Assembly: GCF_000308815.1 (NCBI RefSeq)
Contig: NZ_BAFX01000075.1
Location: 62,001-126,000, forward strand
Length of the DNA: 64,000 bases
Reading direction: 5' to 3'
From: Nocardia concava NBRC 100430
GTDB taxonomy: Bacteria; Actinomycetota; Actinomycetes; Mycobacteriales; Mycobacteriaceae
The notes beneath the pieces were generated by a model, which saw only the letters and a list, made by a program, of their open reading frames with translations, was not told the origin of the DNA and did no database searches. Shown here piece after piece: positions 32,845-41,661 of the stretch. The position numbers and the translations under genes are program-made. The first letter of the stretch is position 1, and every line of letters starts with the position of its first letter.

Positions 32845-33040
32845 CGTCTGGCCGATTCGAACCGCGCTATCCGCGGCATTACCGTGCACGCTGATTGTGA
32901 AACTTTGGGGATTGAGTAAGTTCTCACCCGGACGCTCTTCGTCTGGATCGAAGGCAGAAGCCCGGTGTTCGCTCATGATCTGAAGTGCGAATGCCGACGT
33001 ATCTCATGGAGTGTCTGCGCAGCGTAGTACGTTGCTGCGC

Positions 33041-33523
33041 ATGGAATTTGCTTTGCCTCAGGCCGAAGAGCTGTGGTCTCGTGTCGCCGCCGAGGGCCAC
33101 GCGTTCTTGAATCGCCAGGGGGATGGCGCCCAGGTGATCGAGGTGAAGGGTTCGGAGATCCCACCGTGGTCGGCCGGAGATCGGCTGATCAATGAAGACG
33201 GCTCGTCGAACTGGTTCGTTCTGGTGCGAGTTGACGACAACCGGGCGTTGCTCTTCGGTGGGGATGAATCCAGCCAGCTGTTCGAAACCGACTTCGACCC
33301 TTGGGCCTACGCCCCCGACTGGGCACTGGCGGTTGACCGCAGGGCCCCTCACCCCAGGGTCGATCTGAGTTCCTACATCGTGACTTTCGTTCGCTGGTGG
33401 GACGGATCAGCATGGGGTCGTACACCCTACGAGGTGCATCTGCCCGAAGAGTGGGCCGACGACCCCGACTCTGACGACGGTCTCAACCAGGGACTGCGTT
33501 CCGTGATCGGTCCCACACTGTGA
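33041..33523 (+). CDS. Small acidic protein of unknown function (immunity-like?)
   Basis: A 160-residue acidic soluble protein rich in Trp and Asp. Features are EELWSRVAAEGHAFLN, VKGSEIPPWSAGDRLINEDG, a WFVLVRVDDNRALLFGGDES strand pair, and FDPWAYAPDWALAVDRR. I know no named family for it. Size, acidity and its position beside an Imm49-type gene are compatible with an immunity protein, but that is inference only. Start ATG 33041 is chosen for the TACGTT box 7 nt upstream; a GTG 30 nt earlier is possible. It is convergent with the Imm49-like gene. Confidence 0.55.
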   Translation: MEFALPQAEELWSRVAAEGHAFLNRQGDGAQVIEVKGSEIPPWSAGDRLINEDGSSNWFVLVRVDDNRALLFGGDESSQLFETDFDPWAYAPDWALAVDRRAPHPRVDLSSYIVTFVRWWDGSAWGRTPYEVHLPEEWADDPDSDDGLNQGLRSVIGPTL

Positions 33524-33604
33524 ATCGCGCCCGAACTCGTACGATCATCGGCAGTTCAGGATGTTGTGCTTTGCAACGATGGTTGTCGGGACGTGGGTTC
33601 TGAA

Positions 33605-34450
33605 TCAGTTGAACCAGGCACGGTTCATCAGATACTTGGGCAGATAGCCTGATTCCACCGCCACGGGAATCTCGGCGTCGAAAGCGAAACAGGCCAAGGC
33701 AAGCAAAGGGAGTGACAGCCCACCGGCAACATCTTCGATCCGGTCGGCCTCCGAAGTCCAGTAGAGCGCATGGAGTTCGAGAGCCCAAGCCAGTGACTCG
33801 TTGAAGGCCTCAACGTCATTGAACAGGTACCGGTAAAGTACGTCGATCGGCGGGTACAGCACGAATTGCAGCAGCTCACGCGGTGTTCCGATGGCTACCT
33901 CGGGGGCCGATACCTCGAACACGGCACGGAACTTGTCCTCCAAGCCTTCTCGCCCGGTCCAGAATGCCTGCAGGATCTCGGCCCACAGGTACAGAAATTC
34001 GTCCGCACCGCCCACCGACCGCAACGCATCCACCGAGACCCCGCACAGTTCGGTAATACGATCGCCGTCACGGCACGCGGCGGCCAGGTAGAAGGCGTTA
34101 AGCCAGTTCCCCACGTGAGCGCACGTCCGCAATCCGATCCTCGGAAGGGTCAGTTGCTTGTCGCCGATCCTGCATTCCACGCTGCCCATGTCTGAGCTCG
34201 TGATGGCGAACATCGCCGTAGCCGTTTCCATGGCCGTAACCGCGGCCTCCCATGTCTCCGCAGCTGCCGCTTCCGCATCAATCCAGCAGCGCGCCTGCAG
34301 ATTCAACTCGGCAAGGCCGTGCGCAACATCGATCATCTCCGGCGATCGTTCGAGTACCTCGATGAACGCCGATGCCTCGGCCCGTGCATCGTGAGCAAGC
34401 CGCTCATGGTCGGGTAGTGGCGCGCCATGGCGTGGGAGCGAAACTGTCAC
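33605..34450 (-). CDS. Imm49-family immunity protein
   Basis: A 281-residue, mostly helical protein resembling immunity protein 49: SLPRHGAPLPDHERLAHDAR, VLERSPEMIDVAHGLAELNLQAR, AAETWEAAVTAMETATAMF, and later YLAAACRDGDRITELCGVSV. Imm49 proteins protect against polymorphic toxins in actinobacteria and other phyla. No toxin gene lies within the window, so this is an orphan immunity gene. The GTG at 34450 has GCGAGGAA upstream; the longer frame adds 46 Arg-rich residues that do not belong. The accessory character is supported by the surrounding long gaps and softer GC content. Confidence 0.75.
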   Translation of the reverse strand: MTVSLPRHGAPLPDHERLAHDARAEASAFIEVLERSPEMIDVAHGLAELNLQARCWIDAEAAAAETWEAAVTAMETATAMFAITSSDMGSVECRIGDKQLTLPRIGLRTCAHVGNWLNAFYLAAACRDGDRITELCGVSVDALRSVGGADEFLYLWAEILQAFWTGREGLEDKFRAVFEVSAPEVAIGTPRELLQFVLYPPIDVLYRYLFNDVEAFNESLAWALELHALYWTSEADRIEDVAGGLSLPLLALACFAFDAEIPVAVESGYLPKYLMNRAWFN

Positions 34451-34804
34451 TGGATTCCTCGCAAAGCTAGTGTCCGCAAAGCCGTTTCGAGACCGGCGAT
34501 GAAGGGCGGATACCCACGTTATCCTCAGGCCCACTGCGAGGAGTCGCCAGCCCGAGAGCCGATCGCGAACGGCGAGTGTTCTTTGCAAAGGTCATGGAAG
34601 GGTTCGCCCGCGTAAGGAGCAGGCTCGCTCATCGGCAATGGAGTGTGTTCGGCCGACCTCAAACGGGCTTGGCCAGGTGACCTTCCGCCGCGCCGCGTTG
34701 GCCGGTTCGGTCAGCGCGGTCCGCGGCAGTTCCGGATGCTTCAGGCAGACGCCATCCGACATCAAGCAGTACGGTTGTCCTGTAAGGGATGTCAGGAGGG
34801 GAAA
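34451..34804. other. Intergenic region between divergent genes; second copy of a 15-bp repeat
   Basis: It holds the start signals of the Imm49-like gene (left) and the VOC gene (right, GGAGGGG). GCTCGCTCATCGGCA at 34623-34637 is an exact copy of 32747-32761. A 35-codon minus-strand frame (34632-34525, starting MSEPAPYAGEPFHD) begins inside the repeat, but has no ribosome binding site. Otherwise I see nothing coding. Confidence 0.4.
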
Positions 34805-35170
34805 ATGATTCATCACGTCCAGATCGCTTGCCCGCCAGGTGCCGAAGATCGCATGCGAGCGTTTTATGTCGGCGTCCTGGGCTGGACCGAACTTCCCAAA
34901 CCCCCGTTGCTCGCTGTCCGCGGCGGCTGTTGGTTCACGGTCCCGGGCCGTGGTGGTCCGGACGGGGAGCTGCACGTGGGCATCGAAGATCCATTCCACC
35001 CAGCGCGCAAAGCTCACCCCGCCTTCGTCGCGGATGTCGACGCGGTCGCGACTGCGGTCACGGCTGCCGGCCACGAGATCCACTGGGCAGATCCGGCCGA
35101 GATTCCGGGTCGACGCCGATTCCACACCAGTGACCCAGTCGGCAACCGCCTCGAGTTCTTGGCAGGCTGA
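34805..35170 (+). CDS. VOC (glyoxalase-like) family protein
   Basis: A 121-residue VOC-fold protein: IHHVQIACPPGAEDRMRAFY, GWTELPKPPLLAVRGGCWFTV, GELHVGIEDPFHPARKAHPAF and the ending FHTSDPVGNRLEFLAG, which is the classical glyoxalase C-terminal signature. Metal ligands His3 or His4, His64 region and Glu at LEF are in the expected places. GTCAGGAGGGG immediately precedes the ATG. The substrate is unknown. It stands alone between two long gaps. Confidence 0.88.
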   Translation: MIHHVQIACPPGAEDRMRAFYVGVLGWTELPKPPLLAVRGGCWFTVPGRGGPDGELHVGIEDPFHPARKAHPAFVADVDAVATAVTAAGHEIHWADPAEIPGRRRFHTSDPVGNRLEFLAG

Positions 35171-35187
35171 TCCGTCGTCCTGTCCGA

Positions 35188-35352
35188 ATGCCCTCGTTTC
35201 GAGGAGATACCGGTGGCGCAGCGGGCGCTGGTGCGAATGGTGTTCCTGGAGCCTCGGATTCGCGGGTGTTCGTGAATTCGGATCAGGTTGCAGCCGAAGC
35301 TGCCGACCGACTACGCATGGCCGCGGCGCGGACTCCGGGTGATCGCGCCTGA
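35188..35352 (+). CDS. Possible 54-residue protein or gene remnant
   Basis: An ATG at 35188 opens a 54-codon frame: a Gly/Ala-rich start (FRGDTGGAAGAGANG) and a helical end (SDQVAAEAADRLRMAAARTP). Its TGA overlaps an ATG at 35352 (TGATG) that opens a further 24-codon frame (MQLVGERDWQVLRVL). The pair could be the remains of one frameshifted gene. No ribosome binding site is evident and no family is recognised. The rest of 35171-35618 shows only the promoter and GAAGGGGA site of the next gene. Confidence 0.25.
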   Translation: MPSFRGDTGGAAGAGANGVPGASDSRVFVNSDQVAAEAADRLRMAAARTPGDRA

Positions 35353-35618
35353 TGCAGTTGGTGGGGGAGCGGGATTGGCAAGTGCTGCGGGTGCTTACGG
35401 CCCGGGAGCAGACGCTGGTCACCTAAACCGCGGCGGAGGGTCGCCGAGTCACGAGGCGCTGCGGATTCTGCGTTCCTGGAAGTCCGATGCCCCGGTGCGC
35501 CGCCCCGCGAGGGCGGTCGAGCTCGATCACCGATTCGGGCAAATCTCTACTACGGCGTGTCGTTTTCGTCTTAGGATGGATCCATTGGGAGGATCCGCGT
35601 TAGCGAAGGGGACACAGC

Positions 35619-36170
35619 ATGCGAGCCATCACCCGAATCTGGAACTACATCAAGGCATTTCGGCGCGCGCGGCGCAATCAGGGCGATCTGGCCGGGTGGC
35701 TGGTCCGGCGGCCGCTGTTGTTGATCGGCACGATGATCTACGAGACCATGCTGATGTTCTCCAATCGGCTGGACCCGCATCTCAAGGAGCTGGCCGAGCT
35801 CAAGACCGCGGCTCTGGTCAATTGCGAGTTCTGTCTGGACATCGGTTCGACGCTGGCGCATTTCGGCGGGGTCACCGAGGCGCAGGTCACCGAGTTGCCG
35901 AAATACCGGGACAGCGATGCCTACAACAAGCTGGAGAAGCTTGTCATCTCCTATGCCGAGGCCATTACGGTGACGCCGACTTCGCTGGATCTCGAGGACA
36001 TTCGTACCCAGTTGCTCGCCCGGATCAGCAAGGGCCAGCTGGCCGAGCTCGCCGCCGCCATCGCGTGGGAGAACCAGCGGGCGCGGGTGAATCAGGCGCT
36101 GGGCGTGCGCCCGACGGGCATGGCCGAGGGTATGGCCTGCGCCTTGCCTGAACCGCGTCGGCAGGATTGA
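35619..36170 (+). CDS. Carboxymuconolactone decarboxylase / AhpD-like protein
   Basis: A 183-residue all-helical CMD-family protein. The redox motif is C69-E-F-C72 with His81 in the following GSTLAHFGG helix, as in AhpD-type alkylhydroperoxidases; the helix before it is ELAELKTAALVNCEF. It may reduce peroxides using thiols or act on gamma-carboxymuconolactone-like substrates; the CxxC favours the former. The N-terminus (WLVRRPLLLIGTMIYETML) is longer and more hydrophobic than the minimal domain. The GAAGGGGA ribosome binding site fixes the ATG. Confidence 0.88.
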   Translation: MRAITRIWNYIKAFRRARRNQGDLAGWLVRRPLLLIGTMIYETMLMFSNRLDPHLKELAELKTAALVNCEFCLDIGSTLAHFGGVTEAQVTELPKYRDSDAYNKLEKLVISYAEAITVTPTSLDLEDIRTQLLARISKGQLAELAAAIAWENQRARVNQALGVRPTGMAEGMACALPEPRRQD

Positions 36171-36266
36171 CGGATTCAAGACGGGAATTGCGTTCGGGCG
36201 GCGATGAATTCGATGCGGTCGTACCGTCATCAGTGGTGTCCGCGTCGTCAACAGCTTGGAGCAGCC

Positions 36267-37082
36267 ATGACCGCACCCGTCACCTCCGGAACCCTCGCCG
36301 TCCCGGACGGCACCATCTACTACGAGGTCCGCGGCAGCGGCCCGCTCATCGCCCTGATCGGCGCCCCGATGGAGTCGGGCCCGTTCGCGGCGGTGGCCGA
36401 GCTGCTCGCCACCGATTACACCGTGCTGTGCAGCGACCCGCGCGGGCACGGCCGCAGCACTCTCCATGACACGGACAAGGATTCGACCCCCGAGCTGCGG
36501 GCCGACGATCTGGCCCGGGTCATCACCCATATCGGGCAGGGCCCGGCGACCGTGCTCGGCTCGAGCGGCGGCGCGATCACGGGTCTGGCGTTGGCCATCG
36601 CCCGCCCCGACCTGGTCCCCACGCTCATCGCCCATGAGCCGCCGCTGCGCGAACTGCTCGACGATCGCGACGAGATCCGCGCAAAAACCGAGGAGATCAT
36701 CGCGGTCTACGAGACCGGCGACGTACTCGGCGCGGTCCGCAAGTTCTTCGCCATGACCGGCCTGTTCATGCCCGAAGAGGTGCTCCAGCAGATGTTCGGC
36801 GGCGAGCGCGATCCCCGCTCGATCGAATCCGACGACTTCTTCTACCGCCACGAATTGCGCACCACCTCCGGCTGGCAGCCCTCCCTCGACGCCCTGCGCA
36901 ACACCCCGACGAACATCATCATCGGCATCGGCGACGAGTCCACCGACAAGTTCTGCGACCACACCTCCCGCGCTCTCGGCCGCGAACTGAACATCGAGCC
37001 GACAATGTTCCCGGGCGGCCACACCGGATTCCTGGAACAGCCGGACGCCTTCGCCAAGCGTCTGCGCGAGATCCTCGACTAG
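36267..37082 (+). CDS. Alpha/beta hydrolase
   Basis: A 271-residue alpha/beta hydrolase. The strand-turn after the N-terminus is LIALIGAPMESGP, the nucleophile elbow is LGSSGGA, then LIAHEPPLRELL, and the catalytic His is in FPGGHTGFLEQP. It is a paralogue of the hydrolase at 28318, sharing IYYEVRGSGPL and AHEPP. The substrate is unknown. The ATG at 36267 follows TTGGAGCAGCC; the frame is open 63 nt further up but lacks family residues. The stop abuts the stop of the convergent resolvase-like gene. Confidence 0.88.
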   Translation: MTAPVTSGTLAVPDGTIYYEVRGSGPLIALIGAPMESGPFAAVAELLATDYTVLCSDPRGHGRSTLHDTDKDSTPELRADDLARVITHIGQGPATVLGSSGGAITGLALAIARPDLVPTLIAHEPPLRELLDDRDEIRAKTEEIIAVYETGDVLGAVRKFFAMTGLFMPEEVLQQMFGGERDPRSIESDDFFYRHELRTTSGWQPSLDALRNTPTNIIIGIGDESTDKFCDHTSRALGRELNIEPTMFPGGHTGFLEQPDAFAKRLREILD

Positions 37083-37406
37083 CTATTCGATGGGCGGAAT
37101 CACCCAGCGCGCGTAGGTGTTCTCGGGACTCACCGTGATGATGTCGGCGACCTGCACGATATCGTCGGGAATCCGGCCGCCGAAATGCGCGAGGCTGGGA
37201 ATGATGACGGCGTCGGCCTCGAGCCGTGACAGCACTGTGCGCACGCGCACATAGGGCCGATCGGTTTCGGGGCCGAAGACCAGTGTCTTGCACAGGTCGT
37301 AGCCGAGCCGGCGAGCCAGATGCTGAATCTGGGCCTCGTCCCACTGCCGCTGTGCCCCCGACACGTCGTGCCGCAGGTATCCGATCGCTGCCGGTTGTGG
37401 CCGCAT
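37083..37406 (-). CDS. Small resolvase-N-terminal-like protein (paralogue of the gene at 63722)
   Basis: A 107-residue protein resembling only the first domain of serine recombinases: AIGYLRHDVSGAQRQWDE, ARRLGYDL, RLEADAVIIPSLAHFG and DIITVSPE. The resolvase pattern is Y-x-R-x-S near the start; here it is YLRHDVSG, with Ser two positions further on. No HTH or zinc-ribbon recombinase domain follows, so it is probably a regulator or partner protein rather than a recombinase. It shares GYLR-x-DVSGA-x-RQWDE, LGYDL, VFGP-x-TDRP and ITVSP with the gene at the right edge. ATG 37406 has a GAGAGAG-type site. Confidence 0.6.
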   Translation of the reverse strand: MRPQPAAIGYLRHDVSGAQRQWDEAQIQHLARRLGYDLCKTLVFGPETDRPYVRVRTVLSRLEADAVIIPSLAHFGGRIPDDIVQVADIITVSPENTYARWVIPPIE

Positions 37407-37643
37407 TGCCGCCGCTCTCTCGACTGTTTCCGATTCGCGCCGATGTCAACGCTACGGCGAACCTGTCGCACGTATAGGCTGATCCGCCGAGAAACCGCCT
37501 GTCGCAAACGTGTCGCGACCCCGGTGTCCCGCGTCACTCCGCCCCTATTCGGCCCGAAAATGCTTGGTATGCAATGCATTACCTAATTTCGGTGAGCCTT
37601 TCTTTGCTGGCGGGAATTCGTGTGAAGCATTACCGTTCCCCTG

Positions 37644-38375
37644 GTGAGGGACGATTTCAACGGTTCGGTGGCCGTCGCGCATCCGGCCGAACCACATGCC
37701 GCGACGGGATTCGCGACCCGTCTGAACTGGCTACGCGCGGGTGTTCTGGGAGCCAATGACGGAATCGTCTCGGTGGCAGGCATAGTCGTGGGTGTGGCCG
37801 CCGCCACGAGCAATAGCACAGCCATCCTCACCGCGGGCGTGGCCGGCCTCGCCGCCGGCGCTGTGTCCATGGCCCTGGGCGAATACGTTTCGGTGAGCAC
37901 CCAGCGCGACAGCGAACGCGCACTATTGGAAACCGAACGCCGCGAACTCGCCGAACAACCCGAGGAAGAACTGGCCGAACTGGCGGCCATCTACCGGGCC
38001 AAGGGCCTGTCCGCCGCCACCGCCCAGGCCGTCGCCGAAGAGCTCACCGCCCGAGACGCTTTCACCGCCCATGCCGAAGCCGAGTTGGGCATCGACCCGG
38101 ACGAACTGACCAACCCCCTGCATGCGGCCCTCTCGTCGGCACTGTCCTTCACCCTCGGCGCCCTCCTCCCACTGCTGGCGATCCTGACCCCGCAGGCGAT
38201 GCGAGTCCCGCTGACCATGACGGCGGTCCTCGCTGCCCTGGCCCTCACCGGCGCGGTCGGCGCGCATTTGGGCCAAGCGCCCGTCGCTCGCGCCACTGTG
38301 CGCGTACTTGCAGGCGGTGCATTGGCGATGATCACCACCTACGTGATCGGTCACCTGGTGGGCATAGCCATCTGA
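37644..38375 (+). CDS. VIT1/CCC1-family iron or manganese transporter
   Basis: A 243-residue membrane protein of the vacuolar iron transporter family. Helix 1 starts NWLRAGVLGANDGIVSVAG, helix 2 contains GVAGLAAGAVSMALGEYVSV with the conserved Met/Glu ion path, and a cytoplasmic Glu-rich metal-binding domain follows (about residues 90-150, ETERRELAEQPEEELAELAA). The last helices end MITTYVIGHLVGI. It would export Fe2+ or Mn2+ from the cytoplasm. The GTG start has TACCGT 7 nt upstream; the preceding 100 nt are AT-rich. A regulator binding there (IdeR/MntR type) is possible but I find no convincing box. Confidence 0.9.
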   Translation: MRDDFNGSVAVAHPAEPHAATGFATRLNWLRAGVLGANDGIVSVAGIVVGVAAATSNSTAILTAGVAGLAAGAVSMALGEYVSVSTQRDSERALLETERRELAEQPEEELAELAAIYRAKGLSAATAQAVAEELTARDAFTAHAEAELGIDPDELTNPLHAALSSALSFTLGALLPLLAILTPQAMRVPLTMTAVLAALALTGAVGAHLGQAPVARATVRVLAGGALAMITTYVIGHLVGIAI

Positions 38376-38388
38376 TCGAAGAACGAAA

Positions 38389-38421
38389 AAGGGCCCGCAG
38401 CGAATCGCGCTGCGGGCCCTT
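38389..38421. terminator. Strong bidirectional terminator between the VIT gene and nuoN
   Basis: Arms AAGGGCCCGCAGCG (38389-38402) and CGCTGCGGGCCCTT (38408-38421) are a perfect 14-bp inverted repeat with a 5-nt loop (AATCG). The VIT stop is 13 nt to the left and the nuoN stop 13 nt to the right. A-rich sequence on the left and T-rich on the right give it intrinsic-terminator character in both directions. Confidence 0.9.
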
Positions 38422-38434
38422 CTCTATTCCGGTG

Positions 38435-40048
38435 TCAGTGCGTGAAGGTGGCGGCGTTCTTGGCGAGATCGAGCAGGGGTTGCGGGAAGATGCCGAGAAC
38501 CAAAGTGGCTGCCGCCGTGATGGCGATGACCGTACTGGTCATGGTGGGGTAGACGACCGTCGGCGGAGTCGTGGGCGGGTCGGTGAAGAACATCAGCACG
38601 ATCACGCGGATGTAGAAGAAGGCCGCGATCGCACTCGAGATGACACCGACGATCACCAGCGTGGCCGCGTCACCGCCGGTGGCCGCGGCGAAAACGCCGA
38701 ACTTGGCGATGAAGCCGCTGGTGAGCGGGATACCGGCGAAGGAGAGCAGGAACAGCGAGAAGATGGTCGCCAGCCAGGGGGAGCGGCGGCCCATTCCCGC
38801 CCAGTCGGGCAGACCGGTTGCCTCATCACCGTTTTCGTCCCGGACCAGGCTGACGATGGCGAAGGCGCCGAGCGTGCCGAGGCCGTAGACAGCGAGGTAG
38901 AACAGCGTGGACGAGACACCGGAGGACGTCGCCGCGACCAGTGCGGTGAGGATGAAACCGGCATGGGCGACAGAGGAATACGCGAGCATGCGCTTCATGT
39001 CGGTCTGAGTGACCGCGAGGATCGCGCCCACGACCATGGTGGCGATCGCGACGGCCGCGAGCACCGGACGCCAATCGTTCTTCAGATCGGGCACCGCCAC
39101 ATACAGCACGCGCAACATCGCACCGACTGCCGCGATCTTGGTGGCAGCGGCCATGAATGCCGTGATCGAGGTCGGCGCACCCTGGTAGACGTCCGGAATC
39201 CAGGACTGGAACGGCACCGCACCGATCTTGAACAGCAGCCCGACCGCCAGCATGGCGACCCCGAGAGTGGCCAGGATGTGCGAGTTTCCGGCGTCGCGGG
39301 TGACCGCCTCGGCGATCCCCTCCAGCCGGATGGTCCCGGCGTACCCGTAGAGCAACGCCATGCCGTAGAGGAAGAACGCCGAGGAGAACGCGCCCAGCAG
39401 GAAGTACTTCAGCGCCGCCTCCTGGGAGAGCAGACGTCGACGACGCGCCAGCCCGCACAGCAGATACAGCGGCAGCGAGAAGACCTCCAAAGCCACGAAC
39501 ATCGTCAGCAGATCGTTCGAGGCCGGAAAGAGCATGAGCCCCGCGATCGCGAACAGCGTCAGCGGAAACACCTCGGTGGTCGCGACTCCGGCCTTGGTGG
39601 CGGCGATTTCATCCGCGCTGCCCGGCGTCGAGGCCGCCTGCGGGGTGAACCCGTCCACCCCGGCCCGCGAGGCGGTGAGGCTCCAAGTACCGGGCCCTTC
39701 ACGCCGCACCGGCATCCGGTCGGCCCGCCGCTCGGCGATGAACAGCAGCCCGAGAATCCCGACCACCAGAATGGTGCCCTGCAGGAACAGTGAAACCCCG
39801 TCGATGGCAACAGCTCCCACCACCGCGGTCTCACGGACATCCCGCAGCCCGATCACCGCGCCGAGCGCCACGGCCAATCCGCCCAGCCCCAGCACCAACT
39901 GGATCACATACCGGAACCGCCGGGCCGCAAATGCTTCCACCAGCACACCCGCGACCGCGACCCCGAACACGATCAGCATCGGCGACAGATCCCGATACTC
40001 GATGCTCGGCGCGGGGACGGTCGCCGCGAGCAGTACACCTCCACTCAT
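38435..40048 (-). CDS. nuoN: NADH-quinone oxidoreductase subunit N
   Basis: A 537-residue antiporter-like membrane subunit of complex I, last in the operon. About 14 helices are visible. The conserved Mrp-type core includes LLTMFVALEVFSLPLYLLCGLA, a Lys in EAALKYFLLGAFSSAFFLYG, GLLFKIGAVPFQSWIPDVYQ and VLAVTQTDMKRMLAYSS. These Glu/Lys residues form the membrane half-channel for proton transfer. A polar insertion (about residues 105-150) with Arg/Gly-rich sequence is longer than in E. coli, as usual for actinobacteria. The start overlaps the nuoM stop by 4 nt. Confidence 0.97.
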   Translation of the reverse strand: MSGGVLLAATVPAPSIEYRDLSPMLIVFGVAVAGVLVEAFAARRFRYVIQLVLGLGGLAVALGAVIGLRDVRETAVVGAVAIDGVSLFLQGTILVVGILGLLFIAERRADRMPVRREGPGTWSLTASRAGVDGFTPQAASTPGSADEIAATKAGVATTEVFPLTLFAIAGLMLFPASNDLLTMFVALEVFSLPLYLLCGLARRRRLLSQEAALKYFLLGAFSSAFFLYGMALLYGYAGTIRLEGIAEAVTRDAGNSHILATLGVAMLAVGLLFKIGAVPFQSWIPDVYQGAPTSITAFMAAATKIAAVGAMLRVLYVAVPDLKNDWRPVLAAVAIATMVVGAILAVTQTDMKRMLAYSSVAHAGFILTALVAATSSGVSSTLFYLAVYGLGTLGAFAIVSLVRDENGDEATGLPDWAGMGRRSPWLATIFSLFLLSFAGIPLTSGFIAKFGVFAAATGGDAATLVIVGVISSAIAAFFYIRVIVLMFFTDPPTTPPTVVYPTMTSTVIAITAAATLVLGIFPQPLLDLAKNAATFTH

Positions 40049-41661
40049 TTGTGGGCACCTCCGGTGTTCGTCTGGGCGGCTTCCGGCTGCACGGCCGGCG
40101 CCGGGTTGTGCTGGCCGATGGTGGTGAGGGTCCGGGCGACGGCCGGATCGATCCGGTCCAGCGCCGGTTTCGGATACGCGCCCAGGAACAGCAGCGCGAC
40201 GATCAGCGGCACCACGACGACCATCTCGCGGGGGAGCAGGTCGTAGAGGCGCTCATTGCCCTCCTTGACCGGCCCGGTCATCATCCGCTGGTACATCCAC
40301 AGCACGTACAGCGCGGCCAGCACCAAAGCCGAGGCCGCGAAGATCGCCGCCACCGGGTATCGGGTGAATGTCCCGATCAGGACCAGGAATTCACTGATGA
40401 ACGGCGCGAGCCCGGGCAGCGAGAGCGTGGCCAGACCGGAGATGAAGAACGTTCCCGCCAGAATCGGCGCGACCTTCTGCACCCCGCCGAACGAGGCGAT
40501 GAGCCGGGAACCCCGGCGCGACACCAGGAATCCGGCGATCAGGAACAGCGCCGCCGTGGAGATGCCGTGGTTGACCATGTACAGCGTCGCCCCGGTCCCG
40601 CCCTGTGTAGTGAGTGCGAAGATGCCGAGGATGATGAAACCGAAGTGCGAGATCGAGGTGTAGGCGATCAGCCGCATGACATCGGTCTGCCCGATCGCCA
40701 GCAAGGCCCCGTAGATGATCCCGATCACCGCGAGCACGCTGATCAACGGCGCGTAAGTCGATGTGGCCGAGGGGAACAGCAGCAGGCAGTACCGCAGCAT
40801 GCCGAAGGTCCCGACCTTGTCGACCACCGCCATCATGAGCACCGCACTGGCCGGGGTCGCCGCCACGGCGGCATCGGGCAGCCAGGTGTGCAGCGGCCAC
40901 AGCGGAGCCTTCACTGCGAACGCGAACATGAACCCGAGGAACAGCGCGTTCAAAACTCCCGGCGTCGCACCCAGGTGACCGGAGTTGGCGGCTTCCATGA
41001 CGGTCCGGAAGTCGAAGGTCCCGCCGCCCCCGCTGCCCAGCTTGTCCCGCGCGGTGATGACGTACAGCCCGATGACCGCCGCCAGCATGATGAGCCCGCC
41101 GAACAGGTTGTACAGCAGGAACTTCACCGCCGCCCGCGAGCGCTGCTGCCGCGCCGCCAGATCCCCGGTCCGCGGGCCGAACCCGCCGATGAGGAAGTAC
41201 ATCGGGATGAGCATGACCTCGAAGAACACGTAGAACAGCAGAATGTCCAACGCGGTGAACGAGATCAGCACCATCGATTCGACCACCAGCGTGAGCGCCA
41301 CATAGATGTGCGCCACCCGCGGCCCGCTGCCGACCTCGCGCTCGTCCTGCCAGCCCGCGATGAGCAGCAGCGGCACCAACCCGGCCGTCAGCAGGACCAA
41401 CACCAGCGCGATGCCGTCCATCCCGAGCGTGTAGCCGGCCCCGAAAGCCGGGATCCACTCGTGCTTTTCAACGAACTGGTACTGCTCGCCACCGGTCTTG
41501 AACTGGGTGGCCAACCAGATACCGACACCGAGCGTGCCCAGCGATACCAGCAGCGCGAAACTCCGCACCCCGGTACGCCATCCCGCTGGGAACAGCAGCG
41601 ACAGCGCCGCTCCCGCCAATGGAACCGCCCACAGCGTGGTGAGCCAAGGAAAATCGCTCAA
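40045..41661 (-). CDS. nuoM: NADH-quinone oxidoreductase subunit M
   Basis: A 538-residue antiporter-like proton-pumping subunit. Key segments are [20 protein letters not shown] (with the essential Glu of helix 5), [41 protein letters not shown] with the pumping Lys, and [20 protein letters not shown]. The C-terminal tail (about 25 residues, rich in Pro/Ala/Gln) is cytoplasmic or periplasmic and variable. It overlaps nuoL and nuoN by 4 nt each, so the three pumping subunits are translationally coupled. Confidence 0.97.
   Translation of the reverse strand: MSDFPWLTTLWAVPLAGAALSLLFPAGWRTGVRSFALLVSLGTLGVGIWLATQFKTGGEQYQFVEKHEWIPAFGAGYTLGMDGIALVLVLLTAGLVPLLLIAGWQDEREVGSGPRVAHIYVALTLVVESMVLISFTALDILLFYVFFEVMLIPMYFLIGGFGPRTGDLAARQQRSRAAVKFLLYNLFGGLIMLAAVIGLYVITARDKLGSGGGGTFDFRTVMEAANSGHLGATPGVLNALFLGFMFAFAVKAPLWPLHTWLPDAAVAATPASAVLMMAVVDKVGTFGMLRYCLLLFPSATSTYAPLISVLAVIGIIYGALLAIGQTDVMRLIAYTSISHFGFIILGIFALTTQGGTGATLYMVNHGISTAALFLIAGFLVSRRGSRLIASFGGVQKVAPILAGTFFISGLATLSLPGLAPFISEFLVLIGTFTRYPVAAIFAASALVLAALYVLWMYQRMMTGPVKEGNERLYDLLPREMVVVVPLIVALLFLGAYPKPALDRIDPAVARTLTTIGQHNPAPAVQPEAAQTNTGGAHK

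Noticed and set aside
35171..35618. Insertion sequence or transposase remnant in the 35.2-35.6 kb gap
   Set aside because: No transposase motif, terminal inverted repeats or target duplication could be found.
37561..37600. IdeR/DtxR-type iron box upstream of the VIT transporter
   Set aside because: One half (TTAGGTAA on the minus strand) fits but the second half does not; too many mismatches to claim a site.
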